From contig CBFHSF010000012.1 in NCBI GenBank assembly GCA_965658445.1, positions 1-64,000 of the forward strand: 64,000 nt of DNA. The letters are read 5' to 3'. Position numbers and translations under genes: made by a program. Under the pieces are notes generated by a model that saw only the letters and a program-made list of their open reading frames with translations, ran no database searches and was not told the DNA's origin. Below are positions 53,061-61,968 of this stretch, one piece after another. The stretch comes from CBFHSF01 sp965658445 (GTDB taxonomy: Bacteria > Bacteroidota > Bacteroidia > Flavobacteriales > Schleiferiaceae). Position 1 is the stretch's first letter. Each line of letters opens with the position of its first letter.

Positions 53061-56000
53061 TGCTAGTACTGGGCTTTTGAGTGGAACGCTTCTTTTCGTA
53101 ACCGGCCAATTTTCCAATAAATACAAAGAGCATAGGGTAGAAGAACACACCCAAAATGGTGGCCAATCCCATTCCTCCCAATAGGGCCATTCCCATTACT
53201 TTTCTTGCTTCGGCCCCCGAGCCGGAAGCTAGAACCAGTGGAAATACCCCAAGTATAAAGGAGAATGCCGTCATCAAAATGGGTCTAAATCTCAGCTTTG
53301 CAGATTCAATGGCGGCTTCTACAAGTGTCATTCCCTCATCAAATTTCATCTTGGCAAACTCCACAATAAGGATGGCGTTTTTCGCGGCCATGGCGATAAG
53401 CATAACCAAAGAAATCTGTGTAAATACGTTGTTTTCGTAAGAATCCGAGAAGAACCTTGCCAACCATAAGAACAGGAAGGCTCCAAAGATGGCAAAGGGT
53501 GTTCCCAAGAGAATACTAAAGGGAAGAGACCAACTTTCGTACTGGGCGGCTAAGATCAAATACACAAAAATCAAGGAGAACACGAATACAATGGCTCCCG
53601 ATCCTGCTGCTTTCTTTTCTTGAAAACTCATACCGTTCCATGCATAGGTCATTCCCTCGGGGAGAATTTCTGCTGCTACTTCTTCCAAAGCTGTCAAAGC
53701 TTCTGCGGATGAGTGACCTGGCGCAGGAGATCCATTGACCTCTGCCGCACGCAATAGGTTAAAGCGGTTGGTAAATTCCGGCCCGCTGATGTTTTTCACT
53801 TCCACAAAAGAGGAAAGAGGGACTTGAACGCCATCTCTATTCTTAAGGTGGAATAAACCGAGACTGGATTCGTTTTGGCGGTATTCGTTTTCCGCTTGAA
53901 TGTACGCCTTGTACAATCGACCAAATCGGTTGAAGTCGTTGACGTAGGCTCCACCTAAGAAGGCTCCAAAGGTGTCGTATACATCGCTTAGGGCCACACC
54001 CGATTTCAGGACCTTATCAGTGTTTATGTCAATAAATTTCTGAGGAACACTGGCCTGATAGGTAGAGAACGCGCCTCCAATTTCCGGTCTCGCCATCGCA
54101 GCTTGAATAAAAGCGTTTGTGTTGGTTGCGAGATATTCAGGATTGTTACCTCCACGGTCTTGTAGCATGATGCTAAATCCGGAACCCGAACCCAAACCAG
54201 GGATGGCCGGAGGACCAAAGGCGAAGGCCTGACCCTTGTTGACTCGGGTGTACAGAATTCCGTTGATCATTCTATTGATTTCCTTTGCCGTNNNNNNNNN
54301 NNNNNNNNNNNNNNNNNNNNNNNNNNNNNNNNNNNNNNNNNNNNNNNNNNNNNNNNNNNNNNNNNNNNNNNNNNNNNNNNNNNNNNNNNNNCCAAAGGCG
54401 AAGGCCTGACCCTTGTTGACTCGGGTGTACAGAATTCCGTTGATCATTCTATTGATTTCCTTTGCCGTGGCGTCTCTATCTGCCCACGGTTTTAAGGTGA
54501 TAAACAAGAATCCTGCATTGGTCGACATCGCTCCTGAAAGCAAACTAAATCCGGTAGCCGTCGTAATCATATCCACTCCCGGAACGCGAATCAAAAGGTT
54601 TTCTACCTGCTTGGCCACTTCGTCAGAACGCTGAAGCGAAGCCGCATCCGGTAATTGCATGTTTACGTATACGTATCCTTGATCTTCTTCTGGAATAAAT
54701 CCTCCGGGAACGGTAAATCCAAGAACTCCCGCAAAAATGGTGGCGATCACAATAAATATGATGCCTCGAGAAATCTTGCGAGTGAAAATATTGGCAATAG
54801 ACAAATAGGAATTTGTGGACTTATCAAAGGCATTGTTAAACTTTCCAAAGAACTTGCCCAGAAGACCTCCGGGTTTGGACTCACCTCTCAAGAGGATGGA
54901 ACAAAGGGCAGGGCTCAGCGTCAATGCATTTAATGAGGAGAAAACCGTAGATACCGCTACCGTAATGGCAAACTGTTGGTAGAGACGGCCCGTAATTCCT
55001 CCCATTGCGGCTACTGGAATAAATACAGCTACCAATACAAGGGTAGTGGCAATAACGGGTGCGGTTACCTCCTTCATGGCCTTAGAGGTGGCCGTTTTGG
55101 GATCCATACCGGCATCGATATTTACCTGAACGGCCTCTACCACTACAATGGCATCATCCACTACAATTCCAATGGCGAGAACCAATCCGAGTAGCGATAG
55201 TACATTTATTGAAAATCCAAGAAGCGGGAACAGCATAAAGGCTGCTACCAAAGAAACTGGGATGGCCAAGGTGGGAATTAAAGTAGCTCTCCAATCTTGA
55301 ATAAAGATATACACAACAAAAACCACCAAGAGAAGTGCGATGACAAGAGTCTCTACAATTTCATTGATACCGGCGGTAATGGGAGCTGTTGAATCAAGTG
55401 ACACGGTGTGAATGACCCCGTCGGGAAAATCTGCACTGAGTTCTTCCATGGTCACATTTACCTGTTCTGCCAATTCCACAGCATTGGAGCCAGGAGCTTG
55501 ATAGATTGCTAACATGGCACAGGCTCTGTTGGGATTGGTGGGGTCTTCGCTCTTGGTGAGTCTTGTAAAGGCGGTGTAGGTTTCGACTCCTAACTCTAGG
55601 CGAGCAATGTCTTTGAGAAGAACTTGAGATCCGTCAGAATTGGTTCTTACGACGATGGCTCCAAACTCTTTTTCCGTCTGAAGGCGGTCCGGAAGTCTAA
55701 CTGTGTAAGTGAACTCTGTTCCAGGAGGAGCCGGTTCTGCACCAAACTTACCTCCGGGTACAATTACGTTTTGCTCGCGAATGGCGTTTAGCATTTCGGG
55801 AATGGTCACACCAAGTTTTGCCAATACATCGGGCTTGACCCAAATTCTCATGGAGTAGTCACTAGCTCCCAGAACATTAACACGTCCAATTCCGCGAATA
55901 CGGGCCAATACATCTTTGATGTTGATAAGGGAGTAGTTCCCCAAAAAATTCTGATCGTATTTTCCGTCTTCTGATGTCAAGGTTACCAACATCAAGATAT

Positions 56001-56409
56001 TGGGAAGAGATTTTTCTGTGGTGACACCCAGTCTCTTTACTTCTTCCGGAAGCTTAGCCTGAGCAGCAGAAACTCGGTTTTGGGTAAAAACCGTATTCAT
56101 ATCTGGATCTGTACCTACATCAAATGAAGTCTGAATATTCAAAGTTCCATCGTTGGCGTTGATGGACTTCATGTAAATCATGTTGTCTACCCCGTTGATT
56201 TGCTGTTCCAATGGAGTAGCTACCGATTGTTCCACATTCAGTGCACTGGCACCTGTGTACGTAGCACGAACCTGAACAATGGGAGGGGTGATGTCTGGAT
56301 ACTGCTCAATGGGCAATCCCAGAATGGAAAGCCCCCCGACAATGATCATGATGATAGCAATCACCATGGCCACAATGGGTCTGCGGACAAAAAAGTGATG
56401 ATTACTCAT
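53053..56409 (-). CDS. RND efflux inner-membrane transporter (AcrB/HAE1 type), containing an assembly gap
   Basis: The conceptual product is 1118 residues, but it contains 34 unknown residues and a repeat of 25 (TAKEINRMINGILY...QAFAF) on both sides of the N-run. Removing these gives about 1059, the usual AcrB size. Features include the start FFVRRPIVAMVIAIIMIIVG, GVDNMIYMKS, the proton-relay helix LGLVLAIGIVVDDAIVVVEA, FIPVAAMGGITGRLYQQFAI and the C-terminal VMLIAMAAKNAILIVEFAK. It exports drugs, bile-salt-like compounds or other amphiphiles by proton antiport; specificity unknown. Overlaps the adaptor gene by 8 bp. Confidence 0.93.
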   Translation of the reverse strand: MSNHHFFVRRPIVAMVIAIIMIIVGGLSILGLPIEQYPDITPPIVQVRATYTGASALNVEQSVATPLEQQINGVDNMIYMKSINANDGTLNIQTSFDVGTDPDMNTVFTQNRVSAAQAKLPEEVKRLGVTTEKSLPNILMLVTLTSEDGKYDQNFLGNYSLINIKDVLARIRGIGRVNVLGASDYSMRIWVKPDVLAKLGVTIPEMLNAIREQNVIVPGGKFGAEPAPPGTEFTYTVRLPDRLQTEKEFGAIVVRTNSDGSQVLLKDIARLELGVETYTAFTRLTKSEDPTNPNRACAMLAIYQAPGSNAVELAEQVNVTMEELSADFPDGVIHTVSLDSTAPITAGINEIVETLVIALLLVVFVVYIFIQDWRATLIPTLAIPVSLVAAFMLFPLLGFSINVLSLLGLVLAIGIVVDDAIVVVEAVQVNIDAGMDPKTATSKAMKEVTAPVIATTLVLVAVFIPVAAMGGITGRLYQQFAITVAVSTVFSSLNALTLSPALCSILLRGESKPGGLLGKFFGKFNNAFDKSTNSYLSIANIFTRKISRGIIFIVIATIFAGVLGFTVPGGFIPEEDQGYVYVNMQLPDAASLQRSDEVAKQVENLLIRVPGVDMITTATGFSLLSGAMSTNAGFLFITLKPWADRDATAKEINRMINGILYTRVNKGQAFAFXXXXXXXXXXXXXXXXXXXXXXXXXXXXXXXXXXTAKEINRMINGILYTRVNKGQAFAFGPPAIPGLGSGSGFSIMLQDRGGNNPEYLATNTNAFIQAAMARPEIGGAFSTYQASVPQKFIDINTDKVLKSGVALSDVYDTFGAFLGGAYVNDFNRFGRLYKAYIQAENEYRQNESSLGLFHLKNRDGVQVPLSSFVEVKNISGPEFTNRFNLLRAAEVNGSPAPGHSSAEALTALEEVAAEILPEGMTYAWNGMSFQEKKAAGSGAIVFVFSLIFVYLILAAQYESWSLPFSILLGTPFAIFGAFLFLWLARFFSDSYENNVFTQISLVMLIAMAAKNAILIVEFAKMKFDEGMTLVEAAIESAKLRFRPILMTAFSFILGVFPLVLASGSGAEARKVMGMALLGGMGLATILGVFFYPMLFVFIGKLAGYEKKRSTQKPSTSNE
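54215..54468. other. Assembly gap: 100 N flanked by an exact 77-bp duplication
   Basis: Bases 54215-54291 are repeated exactly at 54392-54468, with 100 N between. The RND gene reads through correctly if one copy and the N-run are dropped, so nothing is missing biologically. Confidence 0.95.
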
Positions 56410-57628
56410 GGGTAGAATCAGATGTTTCGCGGGTTGTAGAATCGGTGTCTATTACGGTTTGCCCTTCCTGGAAAGGGGTCATTTCTTCTGTGGACTCGAT
56501 AATGGATTTAAAATCGGCTTCTTTGGCTTCAACTTGTTGGCCTTCGCGAACTTTTTGCAGACCGTCCAAAATGATACGGTCTCCAGCTTCAATTCCGCTG
56601 TTTACCACCCACATACTGTTGTGCTTGGGGCCCATTTCTACGAGGCGTTGTTGCGCTTTGTTCTCAGCATCCAAAACCCAGAGGCTGGTAGTACCCTGAA
56701 ATTGAATGACACATCGCTGAGGTACTAAAATTGCGTTTTGCAATTGAGAAACCACCGTTCTGATTTTGGCAAATTGTCCCGGTCTTACCAATCGGTCAGG
56801 ATTGGGAAAAGTGGCCTGAACCAATATGGAACCTGTCGTGGGATCAATCTCTCTATCAATAAAATCTACATATCCGGGGTGTTCAAAGATGGAGCCGTCA
56901 GAAAGTATGAGTTCCTGTGGATTGGCCTCACGAGCCTCCGTGGTATCACCGCTTTTTATTTCTTCTATGTATTTTCTTGCAAAGCGCAGGTAGTCAGATT
57001 CCGTTAAAAAGAATTCCACTCTAAAGGAATCGATTTTGGAAACCGTGTTGAGGATAACGGGGTTTGGATCGCGACCTACGAATTCTCCCACCTTGGCCTT
57101 AGTCTTTCCAATCAATCCCGAAATAGGAGCGTGAATATCGGCGTAGCTCAATTCAATTTCAGCCATTTCCAATTGGGCTTCGGCAGCTTCTACCGCTGCC
57201 ATAGAGGCTTTATATTCTGCATCAGCGGCGTCAAAATCCGACTGAGATACGGCATTTATTTTTACCAAGGGAGTTACGCGGTCCAAGTCGCTTTTGGCCT
57301 TGGTCAACTGAATTTTTGCTTCCGCCAACGTCGATTTTTCTCTCGCTACCTGAGCCATAAAGGGCTGGGGGTCGATGAGGTATAAAGGATCGTCTTTGGT
57401 CACGCGGGTACCTTCTTCAAAAGAAATCTGCTCGAGGTATCCTTCTACACGGGCGCGAATCTGGATGTCTTTGATTCCATAAACTTGCCCTACAAATTCC
57501 TTTTTTACTGGAATATTGCCGGTTTGAGCAGTGATGTAGGTAATAGAAGGGGGAGGAAGGGATCCTTGCTGTTGTTGTGAACAAGAGACTAGGGTTCCCA
57601 GAATGAGTGCTGCGTAAAATATTCTCAT
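56402..57628 (-). CDS. RND efflux periplasmic adaptor (membrane-fusion protein)
   Basis: 408 residues. Lipoprotein signal (ALILGTLVSC, Cys about 16) followed by a Gln-rich linker. Then come the lipoyl-like and barrel parts (VYGIKDIQIRARVEGYLEQI, DPLYLIDPQPF), an alpha-hairpin (about 90-165, SDFDAADAEYKASMAAVEAA), IHAPISGLIGKTKAKVGEFV and a beta-barrel with RLVRPGQFAKIRTVVS. It links the RND transporter to the outer-membrane channel. First gene of the three-gene operon. Confidence 0.92.
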   Translation of the reverse strand: MRIFYAALILGTLVSCSQQQQGSLPPPSITYITAQTGNIPVKKEFVGQVYGIKDIQIRARVEGYLEQISFEEGTRVTKDDPLYLIDPQPFMAQVAREKSTLAEAKIQLTKAKSDLDRVTPLVKINAVSQSDFDAADAEYKASMAAVEAAEAQLEMAEIELSYADIHAPISGLIGKTKAKVGEFVGRDPNPVILNTVSKIDSFRVEFFLTESDYLRFARKYIEEIKSGDTTEAREANPQELILSDGSIFEHPGYVDFIDREIDPTTGSILVQATFPNPDRLVRPGQFAKIRTVVSQLQNAILVPQRCVIQFQGTTSLWVLDAENKAQQRLVEMGPKHNSMWVVNSGIEAGDRIILDGLQKVREGQQVEAKEADFKSIIESTEEMTPFQEGQTVIDTDSTTRETSDSTHE

Positions 57629-57694
57629 ATTCTCAGTTCGGTTTTTGTAAAGATAGGCCTTTAGAAAAGAGAATATACAGAAAAAACAATGAAA

Positions 57695-57720
57695 ATGGCC
57701 ACTCCTGAAAGAGTGGCCAT
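57695..57720 (-). terminator. Terminator of the metal-related operon
   Basis: ATGGCCACTC-CTGAAA-GAGTGGCCAT is a perfect 10-bp stem. On the minus strand it is followed by a T-rich run, 27 bp after the receptor stop. Confidence 0.75.
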
Positions 57721-57746
57721 CATAATTTATTTGAATTATCGATTTA

Positions 57747-59957
57747 CTATAAAGTGTAATTTACACCCAAGTAGAACATTCTTCCAAAAATGGGTCCGTA
57801 TACTTGTTGGGTGTCAAAGCTTGAGGCCCAGGGGTTTTGGGCTCCTACAATGGGATTTTCTACTCTAAAGTCGAGCAAGTTTTCTGCACCTACATAGACT
57901 TCCCAACCGCCTTTAAAGGATTTGTTGAGTTGAGAATTCAGAGTAAAGTAAGAAGGGCTTTGGTGGTTTTCTCCGAAAGTTTCGGGTCTGGAAACCGTTC
58001 CGGGAAGTCTTCTTTCTCCAAACCAATTAAGCGTAGCGTCTAGAGTAAAGTCCAACGGAAATTGATAATCTGCATTTAGGAAAGCTCGGTGGGTAGGAAT
58101 TTGATAGGCTTGCAACTCCCCACCATCAAAGGCGTCTAATGCGTGCAAGTATTTATAGGCCAAACGAACGTCCAATTCCTCAACAGGACTCACGTCCAAT
58201 TGCGTCAAAAAGCTCAAGCTTTCAGAACCTTGTGCATAGTAGAGCGCATATTCTCCAGGCATCCAGTCGTAATCGGTAATGAGTTTTTGCTCAAACCAAG
58301 TGTAAAATACATCCGTGGTAAAGGTTCCGCTCCAGCTTCCCAAAGAAAAGATTTGTGCGTAAGAGAACCCTATATTCCAACCTATTTCTGGAGAAATGGG
58401 ATCAGCCGTTCTTACTTCAACCGTTCTTGCGGAAGCCAGTCCTGATTGATTCTCAGTCATCAAATTGGCAGTGCGCTGTCCACGACCTCCACCCAAGCGG
58501 AAGGTAGTTTCTTCCGTAGGCATGTATTTTAAATAAGCTCTAGGCGTGACAAACCATCCAAAGAGATTGTGATAATCTACCCGAACACCCCCTACAAATG
58601 TGAATAGGAGAGAGGGTTCGTAGCTGTACTCTGCAAATACCCCAGGAACGCTTTCGTCGCGAGATTGATCGTAGAGGTTGGCGCCTCCAATGCTGTCCAA
58701 TTTTTCTGAGATGCGATCAAACTGGTACGAAACACCCGTTTTGATTTTGTGCTCTTCCGAACCCAAGTGATCTTGAAAAATCGCATTGAAATAGGCGGAT
58801 TGCTGTTCCGCTTCAAATTGTCTCAACCCGTAGGTTGACTTTTGCGTTTGTTGACTCACATTGTAAATCAACCCCAAGGATCTATGGTGATTATCGGCAG
58901 GGGCATAACCGTTCTTTCCAAAAATCTCAATTCTCTCATTGTTCTGTTGGAAAATCCAAGGTTGCGCTCCATCGTAAATGTCTGCTAACTGGCCACCGTT
59001 TCTCTCGTCAACCGTATAGTTAAATCCAATTTGACCGCCCCATTCATCATTGAGGAAGTAACGGTATTTATTGAAGATATTGAACAAGTTGTCCGTTGGT
59101 ATATCGGTAAATCCATCCCCGTTGTTGTCCTGAGCAATGGGAATATCTGAATAGTGCACCAACAAGGTCGTGGCCACATTTTCCGAAAGAGGAGTAGAAA
59201 AACCTACATTGCCCTCTACTCTGGAACCTTGATTTCCGTAGGCATTAAAGAAGAAATCGGTGGCGCCGTCGGGCTTTTCAAATTCCACATTGATTTGTCC
59301 TGTAAGACTTTCGTATCCATTGATAACGGACGAGAGGCCTTTGGTCAACTGAATAGACTCCACAAAGGGTCCAGGGATAAAGTGAAAACCCAATGATGCA
59401 TTGATTCCTCTGGCGTATGGAATGTTTTCGCGTTGTATTAAGGCGAACTTTCCTGCCTGTCCCAACATTTCTATTTGCTTAGTCCCCGAGACGGCATCCG
59501 CGTAGTTCACATCTAGGGAAGCGTTGGTTTCAAAGCTTTCACTGAGGTTACAACAAGCGGCTTTTCTCAGTTCTTTCTTTCCAAGTTTAAAGGATAATTG
59601 AGCAGATTTTAAATCGACGGTTGTTGCATTTGCCTTACCTACAACTTCGGTTTCCGCTAAGACGCCTCCGTCTTCACTGAGTGTAAAGTCCACGGTTCCC
59701 TTGCGGGAAAGAATGGATTTAGCTTCGGTTGTATAGCCAATAAATTGGACAACTAGGTAATTGACTCCAGAGGGTTTGGGGAGGGTATAGGCTCCGGTGG
59801 AATCGGTCTCGGTGCTGATCTCCGTTCCTTCCCAATAGACTGATGCGCCAACGAGGGGAACTTTGGAGCCGTTTTTCATGCCATAGACATGCCCAGATAT
59901 CTGCGCATGGGCCCAACTGCTCATAAACAGAAGGCCTGCTATTACTAGAAATCTCAT
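57747..59957 (-). CDS. TonB-dependent receptor linked to metal-handling genes
   Basis: 736 residues. Signal peptide (FLVIAGLLFMSSWAHAQ), carboxypeptidase-regulatory-like domain (SGHVYGMKNGSKVPLVGASV), then a plug with the unusual motif KKELRKAACCNLSESFETNA (vicinal Cys) and ESIQLTKGLSSVINGYESLT. The barrel ends YLGVNYTL. It follows a secreted CxxC HMA protein gene by two bases and lies in an operon with a HYC_CC_PP-type protein. The grouping suggests uptake or homeostasis of copper or another soft metal. Receptor type is sure; metal is inferred from neighbours. Confidence 0.85.
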   Translation of the reverse strand: MRFLVIAGLLFMSSWAHAQISGHVYGMKNGSKVPLVGASVYWEGTEISTETDSTGAYTLPKPSGVNYLVVQFIGYTTEAKSILSRKGTVDFTLSEDGGVLAETEVVGKANATTVDLKSAQLSFKLGKKELRKAACCNLSESFETNASLDVNYADAVSGTKQIEMLGQAGKFALIQRENIPYARGINASLGFHFIPGPFVESIQLTKGLSSVINGYESLTGQINVEFEKPDGATDFFFNAYGNQGSRVEGNVGFSTPLSENVATTLLVHYSDIPIAQDNNGDGFTDIPTDNLFNIFNKYRYFLNDEWGGQIGFNYTVDERNGGQLADIYDGAQPWIFQQNNERIEIFGKNGYAPADNHHRSLGLIYNVSQQTQKSTYGLRQFEAEQQSAYFNAIFQDHLGSEEHKIKTGVSYQFDRISEKLDSIGGANLYDQSRDESVPGVFAEYSYEPSLLFTFVGGVRVDYHNLFGWFVTPRAYLKYMPTEETTFRLGGGRGQRTANLMTENQSGLASARTVEVRTADPISPEIGWNIGFSYAQIFSLGSWSGTFTTDVFYTWFEQKLITDYDWMPGEYALYYAQGSESLSFLTQLDVSPVEELDVRLAYKYLHALDAFDGGELQAYQIPTHRAFLNADYQFPLDFTLDATLNWFGERRLPGTVSRPETFGENHQSPSYFTLNSQLNKSFKGGWEVYVGAENLLDFRVENPIVGAQNPWASSFDTQQVYGPIFGRMFYLGVNYTL

Positions 59958-59959
59958 GT

Positions 59960-60322
59960 CTACTTGTGTTGTTCTACGATGTGGGGTTCTCTGTATTTAC
60001 AGCAGCCATGGATTTTTTCGTAGTCTTCCTCTTTGGCGGTCTGAAATTCAGTGTCGTAACCTGAGGCCAAAACGGCTTTGTGAATTTCTTCGAAAGAAAC
60101 AACGGAAGCATCGAATGAAACGTTCAATTCCTTGGTGTCGACATTCCATTGAGCAGTTTCGACGCCGTCAATTTTAAGAGACGTTTCTATGGTGTTTTGG
60201 CACATTTCACACAGGCCATTAACCAAGAAGGTAGTGTCTGATGGGTTGACAGCGTTGGCGTCTTGTCCGAAAGCTGATGTGGCCGTAAATAGGCCTATGC
60301 AAATGATGAGTGTGTTTTTCAT
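59960..60322 (-). CDS. Secreted heavy-metal-associated (HMA) domain protein
   Basis: 120 residues. Signal peptide (TLIICIGLFTATSAFGQ), then an HMA ferredoxin-like fold with metal site VNGLCEMCQNTIETSL (CxxC) and the strand VETAQWNVDTKELNV. A second Cys pair lies near the C-terminus (IHGCCKYREPH, with His around). HMA domains bind Cu(I) or similar ions; secretion means it acts in the periplasm. Middle gene of the operon. Confidence 0.87.
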   Translation of the reverse strand: MKNTLIICIGLFTATSAFGQDANAVNPSDTTFLVNGLCEMCQNTIETSLKIDGVETAQWNVDTKELNVSFDASVVSFEEIHKAVLASGYDTEFQTAKEEDYEKIHGCCKYREPHIVEQHK

Positions 60323-60379
60323 GATGATAAAGATTTACGTTTGTGATACTTTGAGTTAGAGAGAGGGGCAAGTACCTGT

Positions 60380-60775
60380 CTAACACGTAAATTTTTGAAT
60401 CTCAATAAGAATCTCCCTTCCCGGCACGGGAGGCGGAGGATTGGGTGGATGGATAAGGTGTTTGGCCTCTTCCTTAGAAGACAAAAGAGATTGAATGTCA
60501 AAACTCGGCAATCCCGCAACAAAGTGTTGGGGTGCTTGCGTGGAATTGGGAACATCCCAAAGATCAATGCTCTCTGATGAGTCATTGCAACAATCTCTTT
60601 CTTCGGATTTTGGGGCTTCTGAGCTGTGAGGACAACAAGATTTGGCTTCCTCGTTAACTGCTACGGATTTGAGTACGTCTCCACAAAAATGCTTCTCAAT
60701 GGTCATTCCCGCGCCCAAAAAGAGCAGGGTAATGGCCAAGAGGCTAGACAGTGATATGTGAAGTGCTTTTTTCAA
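60380..60775 (-). CDS. HYC_CC_PP-family-like small envelope protein
   Basis: 131 residues. A hydrophobic N-terminal segment (ISLSSLLAITLLFLGAGMTI) precedes KHFCGDVL, two Cys pairs (KSCCPHS and RDCCNDS) and a Pro-rich end HPPNPPPPVPGREILIEI. This layout of His-x-Cys, two CC pairs and a Pro run is that of a small family found beside HMA proteins and receptors in Bacteroidota. It probably binds metal through Cys and His. The only start preserving the N-terminus is a TTG at 60775, 19 bases after a TATCTTTG element. First gene of the operon, 57 bp before the HMA gene. Confidence 0.7.
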   Translation of the reverse strand: MKKALHISLSSLLAITLLFLGAGMTIEKHFCGDVLKSVAVNEEAKSCCPHSSEAPKSEERDCCNDSSESIDLWDVPNSTQAPQHFVAGLPSFDIQSLLSSKEEAKHLIHPPNPPPPVPGREILIEIQKFTC

Positions 60776-60794
60776 ATTCTCGAGAACCTTGATG

Positions 60795-60802
60795 CAAAGA
60801 TA
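60795..60802 (-). promoter_or_regulatory. TAnnTTTG promoter element of the metal-related operon
   Basis: The minus strand reads TATCTTTG 19 bases before the TTG start of the first gene. Confidence 0.5.
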
Positions 60803-60846
60803 ATTTAAATCTCAGAGTAATAACGTTAAAAGAATGCTATTGGTGT

Positions 60847-61100
60847 GGTGGGGACCTGCAACAATCCTAAGAAGGCTCTTCGCTAGAGTGGAAACTTTAT
60901 TGAAACGAAACCTGGAGAGAGAGNNNNNNNNNNNNNNNNNNNNNNNNNNNNNNNNNNNNNNNNNNNNNNNNNNNNNNNNNNNNNNNNNNNNNNNNNNNNN
61001 NNNNNNNNNNNNNNNNNNNNNNNGGTGGGGACCTGCAACAATCCTAAGAAGGCTCTTCGCTAGAGTGGAAACTTTATTGAAACGAAACCTGGAGAGAGAG
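60847..61100. other. Assembly gap: 100 N flanked by an exact 77-bp duplication, inside a tandem repeat
   Basis: Bases 60847-60923 recur exactly at 61024-61100 around 100 N. Because the flanking DNA is itself a 114-bp tandem repeat, the true number of repeat units is unknown and has probably been collapsed. Confidence 0.92.
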
Positions 61101-61290
61101 GGATTACTCCCTCGCTTCGCTCGGTCGTGATCCCTTGGGTGGGGACCTGCAACAATCCTAAGAAGGCTCTTCGCTAGAGTGGAAACTTTATTGAAACGAA
61201 ACCTGGAGAGAGAGGGATTACTCCCTCGCTTCGCTCGGTCGTGATCCCTTGGGTGGGGACCTGCAACAATCCTAAGAAGGCTCTTCGCTG
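61024..61290. repeat. 114-bp tandem repeat array next to tRNA-Ser
   Basis: Units start at 61024, 61138 and 61252 (the last partial, diverging after about 61285); a further start lies left of the gap at 60847. Each unit carries GCAACAATCCTAAGAAGGCT, the reverse complement of the sequence abutting the tRNA-Ser 3' end, and GGAGAGAGAGGGATT, which is identical to the acceptor/T-stem end of that tRNA. It therefore appears built from pieces of the tRNA 3' region. Confidence 0.8.
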
Positions 61291-61310
61291 CGCTCAGGTT
61301 TTTTCGTCCA

Positions 61311-61346
61311 AAAACTTTACTGAAGCGAGCTTCGTAAAGTTTTTTA
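61311..61346 (+). terminator. Hairpin with T-run at the end of the repeat array
   Basis: AAACTTTAC and GTAAAGTTT form an outer stem around an inner GAAGC-GA-GCTTC stem, followed by T residues on the plus strand. No plus-strand gene ends here, so its role is unclear. Confidence 0.45.
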
Positions 61347-61377
61347 ACAAAAAAAGGCTTCCAAAATTGGAAGCCTT
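61347..61377 (-). terminator. Rho-independent terminator of tRNA-Ser
   Basis: On the minus strand AAGGCTTCC-AATTTT-GGAAGCCTT is a perfect 9-bp stem followed by a T-run, 14 bp after the tRNA. Confidence 0.85.
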
Positions 61378-61390
61378 CTTAGGATTGTTG

Positions 61391-61475
61391 CGGAGAGAGA
61401 GGGATTCGAACCCCCGGACCTGTTACAGTCGCTGGTTTTCAAGACCAGTGCATTCGACCACTCTGCCATCTCTCC
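61391..61475 (-). tRNA. tRNA-Ser (anticodon TGA)
   Basis: The minus strand folds into a class II tRNA of 85 bases: acceptor GGAGAGA / TCTCTCC, D arm, anticodon arm CTGGT-CTTGAAA-ACCAG with anticodon TGA, a long variable arm (ACTG/CAGG type) and T loop TTCGAAT. The discriminator is G and CCA is not encoded. A promoter with both -33 and -7 elements precedes it and a terminator follows. Confidence 0.95.
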
Positions 61476-61490
61476 TGTCGTTTGCGGGGG

Positions 61491-61520
61491 CAAAAGTAAA
61501 CATTTTTGGAGTCGAGGCAA
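61491..61520 (-). promoter_or_regulatory. Bacteroidota-type promoter of tRNA-Ser
   Basis: The minus strand reads TTG, 19 bases, TACTTTTG, then 15 bases to the first base of the tRNA. Both elements and the spacing match the -33/-7 consensus, making this the clearest promoter in the window. Confidence 0.75.
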
Positions 61521-61782
61521 GCATATTGAGAGATTTTTGAAGAAAAAAATGAATGGGCCTTGTGGCACAATATAGGCTTTTGAATGGGGTCGATTTGTTT
61601 CCGATTTTGAAGTGTTTGAGAATCAATTCAGTGGAGAAATCAATTCACAACAAAACGCTCGGTCCTTGGACCCGGGAGTTAGCAGGCGCTCATGCACTGA
61701 TCAACATGAATGGTCGTTCCGTGGATTGCCGTTACACTCCCGAAAACAAAGAAGCTATTTACCAAACAAGAATACACTCTAC

Positions 61783-61968
61783 TCACGTATTGGGCCAGGC
61801 CATAGAAGGCTTAGACAATCCGCCCTCTGTCTGGCTCAATTCTTCCAATTGAGAATACAATTGATCGCGAATCTGCTCGTAACTCAAGTCCTGTCCCGTA
61901 GAAGAGAAATTGCAGATAACGAAAAACAAAAGCGCTAAAATGGAGGTTTTTTGGAAGATAAGGAGCAA
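61783..61968 (-). CDS. Possible very small secreted protein or gene remnant
   Basis: 61 residues with a good signal peptide (TSILALLFFVICNFSSTGQ) and a short helical mature part (YEQIRDQLYSQLEELSQTEG). The start would be TTG, and no downstream gene continues it. It lies in the 620-bp gap between tRNA-Ser and the GWxTD gene, where I see no other convincing coding region. It may be the 5' remnant of a lost gene. Weak support. Confidence 0.25.
   Translation of the reverse strand: MLLIFQKTSILALLFFVICNFSSTGQDLSYEQIRDQLYSQLEELSQTEGGLSKPSMAWPNT

Noticed and set aside
54292..54391. Insertion or fusion in the RND transporter
   Set aside because: The interruption is exactly 100 N with identical 77-bp flanks, so it is a scaffold gap.
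61560..61582. TGGCACAATATAGGCTTTTG as a second sigma-54-like promoter
   Set aside because: The TGGCAC half is present but the -12 part is not at the right distance and no credible gene follows.
61553..61938. Two overlapping plus-strand open frames between tRNA-Ser and the GWxTD gene
   Set aside because: They compete with each other, lack signal or motif, and show no convincing start; I could not support either.
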